A DNA stretch of 9,286 nucleotides from JACZXC01 sp036447375 (lineage in GTDB: Bacteria; Myxococcota_A; UBA9160; SMWR01): the NCBI GenBank assembly GCA_036447375.1, contig JAZFUU010000269.1:1-9286 (forward strand), written 5' to 3'. Both the position numbers and the translations under genes were made by a program. A model generated the notes under the pieces. It saw only the letters and a program-made list of their open reading frames with translations. It had not been told where the DNA came from and ran no database searches. Positions 6,333-9,286 of the stretch are shown piece after piece (the stretch's first letter is position 1; each line of letters begins with the position of its first letter).

Positions 6333-6932
6333 TCAGAGGGCTCCCTTCACCGTCGGCAGTCCCTTCACTCGGGGATCTCGTTCGATCGCCACGCGGAGCG
6401 ATCGCGCCAGGCCCTTGAAGCAGGCCTCGATGATGTGGTGCGGATTCTTTCCGTATCGGCGCTCGATGTGCAGGTCGATCCCCGCGTTCTGGGAGAACGC
6501 GTAGAAGAAATCCTCCATCAGCGTCGCGTCGAACGTGCCGATCCGATCGTTCGCGAGACCCACCTTGTACACGAGGTAGGGCCGATTCGAGACGTCGACG
6601 CTCACCTCGACCTTGGCCTCGGACATCGGCAACAGGGTCGAACCGTAGCGGCGGATGCCCTCGGCAGAGCCCAGGGCTTCGCGGAAGCTCTGTCCCAGCG
6701 TGATTCCGACGTCCTCTAGCGTGTGGTGCGTATCCACGGCCAGATCGCCCTTCGCCGCCACGCGTAGATCGAACAGGCCGTGGCGCGCCAGGGATTGGAG
6801 CATGTGATCGAGGAACGGGATCCCGGTGGAAACCTCGTAGTCGCCCGACCCGTCGAGGTTGATCTCGACCCGCACTTCGCTTTCATTGGTGCGACGCGTC
6901 GTCGTCGCCGAGCGCTGGGTTCCCGGGCTCAT
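6333..6932 (-). CDS. hisB: Imidazoleglycerol-phosphate dehydratase HisB (monofunctional)
   Basis: This enzyme dehydrates imidazole glycerol phosphate to imidazole acetol phosphate using two manganese ions per site. The 199-residue length fits the stand-alone dehydratase; there is no N-terminal histidinol-phosphatase domain as in the enterobacterial fusion. The metal-binding motifs are HHTLED (69-74) and HHIIEA (165-170), and GIPFLDHML (37-45) is the family signature. The ATG at 6932 overlaps the hisD stop as ATGA, a four-base overlap. A GGAG lies only two bases before the ATG and GGAGG 13 bases before, so the ribosome site is not ideal and coupling to hisD is likely. Histidinol phosphatase must be encoded elsewhere. 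Confidence 0.96.
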   Translation of the reverse strand: MSPGTQRSATTTRRTNESEVRVEINLDGSGDYEVSTGIPFLDHMLQSLARHGLFDLRVAAKGDLAVDTHHTLEDVGITLGQSFREALGSAEGIRRYGSTLLPMSEAKVEVSVDVSNRPYLVYKVGLANDRIGTFDATLMEDFFYAFSQNAGIDLHIERRYGKNPHHIIEACFKGLARSLRVAIERDPRVKGLPTVKGAL

Positions 6933-8308
6933 ATCTCCGCACCCGCCTCCGACTCGCGCGCAGCTTCCCGCTCCCGGCGGGCTCGCCGGATCCGCACCAG
7001 CCGGAGCTCGATCGACTTCGAGTGACCGCTAAAACCCTCGAGCTCGGCGAGGCGCATCACGTCCGCGCCCAGCTCGCGCAGCTTCGGCGGCTCGAACCGG
7101 GTGACGCTGAAGCGCTTGAGGAAGTCATCCACACACAGCGGCGAAAAAAACCGAGCCGTCCCACCGGTGGGAAGCACGTGGTTCGGACCGGCCAGGTAAT
7201 CGCCGACGGCGACGGGCGTGTAGTGGCCCATGAAGACGGCACCGGCATTCTTCACAGATTTCACCATCGTATCTGGATCGTCGACCGCCAGTACGAGGTG
7301 TTCCGGTGCATAGCGGTTGGCCAAATCGACACACTCGGCCTGATCGCGCGCCAGAACGATCGCCCCACGGCTGACCAGGGATTTTCGCGCGATCTTCTCA
7401 CGGTCGAGCTGCTTGAGCTGGCGGCCGAGCTGGTTCTGAACGCGAACGGCCATGGTCTTGATCGAGGTGATCAGAATGGCAGACGCCATCTCATCGTGCT
7501 CGGCCTGTGAGATCAGATCCGCGGCGACCCAGCTGGGAGTCGCCGTGCGGTCGGCGATGATGAGTACCTCGGACGGACCGGCCTCGGCGTCGATGTCGAC
7601 CTCTCCGAAAACCATGCGCTTCGCAGTCGTCACATACACGTTTCCGGGCCCCACGATCTTGTCGACCCGCGGGACGGTTTCGGTTCCGTACGCCAGCGCC
7701 GCGATGGCGTGGGCGCCGCCCATCTTGAATATTCTGTGAACACCCGCGACCCGGGCGGCCATCAATACCTTCCGCGAGACGGTTCCGTCGGCATCCGGGG
7801 GCGTCGCCATGATGATCTCGGGAACCTCGACCACCGACGCGGGTACGGCGTTCATGATCACCGTCGACGGGTAGACCGCCTTGCCACCCGGAACGTAGAT
7901 TCCGACGCGCTCGAGCGGACGAACGCGATGCCCCAGTACCGCACCGCCCTCTTCGCGAACCTCCCAGCTCGACGGAATCCGTTTGCGGTGAAATTCGCGG
8001 ATCCGCATGGCCGCCTTGCCCATCGCCGCCCGGTCAGCCGCATCGATGGTATCGGCGGCCTCGTCCCACTCGTCGCGGGTAACCTCGAACTCGTCGAGCT
8101 TGGCCCCGTCGAATTTTTTTATGCAGGCGCGCAGTTCGGCGTCGCCGCCGTCTCGTACGCGTTCGATGATCTTACGGACGACCTTGTCCACGTCGCCGCC
8201 CGGTTCCGGTCGCCGATTCGAAAGACTCCGAAAGGCCGCCTCGAAACCGGGCTCGTCGCTTCGGAGAACGGGGACTACACCCTTGGCCGGGCTCGTACGG
8301 CTCGCCAT
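6929..8308 (-). CDS. hisD: Histidinol dehydrogenase HisD
   Basis: HisD is the zinc- and NAD-dependent enzyme that oxidises L-histidinol to L-histidine in two steps. The product is 459 residues from ATG at 8308, somewhat longer than the usual 430 or so. The NAD-binding region shows VDKIVGPGNVYVTTAKR (215-231) and DAEAGPSEVLI. The zinc ligands are Gln268 and His271 (SQAEHD), Asp370 (VGDYLAGPNH) and His429 (EGFSGHS). The catalytic pair Glu336-His337 is in RYAPEHL. The extra length is a charged C-terminal tail (about 438-459, Arg/Glu-rich) and a slightly long N-terminus. The start is chosen because GGGAGGG lies seven bases upstream, across the murA stop; a longer frame from 8344 would overlap murA by 34 bases. 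It is two bases from murA and overlaps hisB by four. Confidence 0.96.
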   Translation of the reverse strand: MASRTSPAKGVVPVLRSDEPGFEAAFRSLSNRRPEPGGDVDKVVRKIIERVRDGGDAELRACIKKFDGAKLDEFEVTRDEWDEAADTIDAADRAAMGKAAMRIREFHRKRIPSSWEVREEGGAVLGHRVRPLERVGIYVPGGKAVYPSTVIMNAVPASVVEVPEIIMATPPDADGTVSRKVLMAARVAGVHRIFKMGGAHAIAALAYGTETVPRVDKIVGPGNVYVTTAKRMVFGEVDIDAEAGPSEVLIIADRTATPSWVAADLISQAEHDEMASAILITSIKTMAVRVQNQLGRQLKQLDREKIARKSLVSRGAIVLARDQAECVDLANRYAPEHLVLAVDDPDTMVKSVKNAGAVFMGHYTPVAVGDYLAGPNHVLPTGGTARFFSPLCVDDFLKRFSVTRFEPPKLRELGADVMRLAELEGFSGHSKSIELRLVRIRRARREREAARESEAGAEI

Positions 8309-8310
8309 GC

Positions 8311-9286
<976 letters not shown>

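Noticed and set aside
5751..6719. A 322-codon plus-strand frame across hisH and hisB
   Set aside because: It runs opposite two genes with complete catalytic motifs and spans their junction; its own translation shows no family resemblance.

Overview
All ten protein-coding genes lie on the minus strand, so transcription runs from the right end of the window to the left. By eye the DNA is GC-rich (roughly 60-65%) and densely packed. There is an intact Gram-negative-style core gene set and one short lipoprotein-like gene. The succession murA-his genes-rpsU-dnaG-rpoD, the GC content and the sigma-70 type (regions 1.1, 1.2 and a large non-conserved insert) suggest a delta-proteobacterium-like or related lineage (Desulfobacterota, Myxococcota or similar). 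That placement is inference. I see no phage, transposon, CRISPR or defence genes; this is chromosomal housekeeping DNA.

Right part (9286 to about 3360): the C-terminal three quarters of murA (peptidoglycan precursor synthesis) runs straight into a histidine biosynthesis run of hisD, hisB, hisH, an unnamed small lipoprotein-like gene, hisA and hisF. Junctions are overlaps of 4-10 bases or gaps of 2-15 bases, as in a single operon. HisH and HisF form the imidazole-glycerol-phosphate synthase pair, HisA makes the HisF substrate, HisB acts on the HisF product, and HisD performs the last two steps. hisG, hisC, hisI/hisE and histidinol phosphatase are not in the window. A hairpin followed by a T-rich stretch just after hisF looks like a terminator.

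Left part (about 3310 to 1): the macromolecular-synthesis operon rpsU-dnaG-rpoD (ribosomal protein S21, primase, primary sigma factor). rpoD leaves the window after 406 codons, inside region 2. rpsU and dnaG both begin with TTG, each behind a GGGAG ribosome binding site.

The most unusual feature is inside hisF. About 30 extra codons rich in Gln, Arg, Ala and Glu sit just after the catalytic Asp130. They are encoded by a GC-rich block with two hairpins and short repeated motifs. It looks like an in-frame palindromic repeat element inserted into a core enzyme gene, comparable in concept to the Rickettsia palindromic elements. The second item of interest is the uncharacterised lipoprotein-like gene lodged between hisH and hisA.
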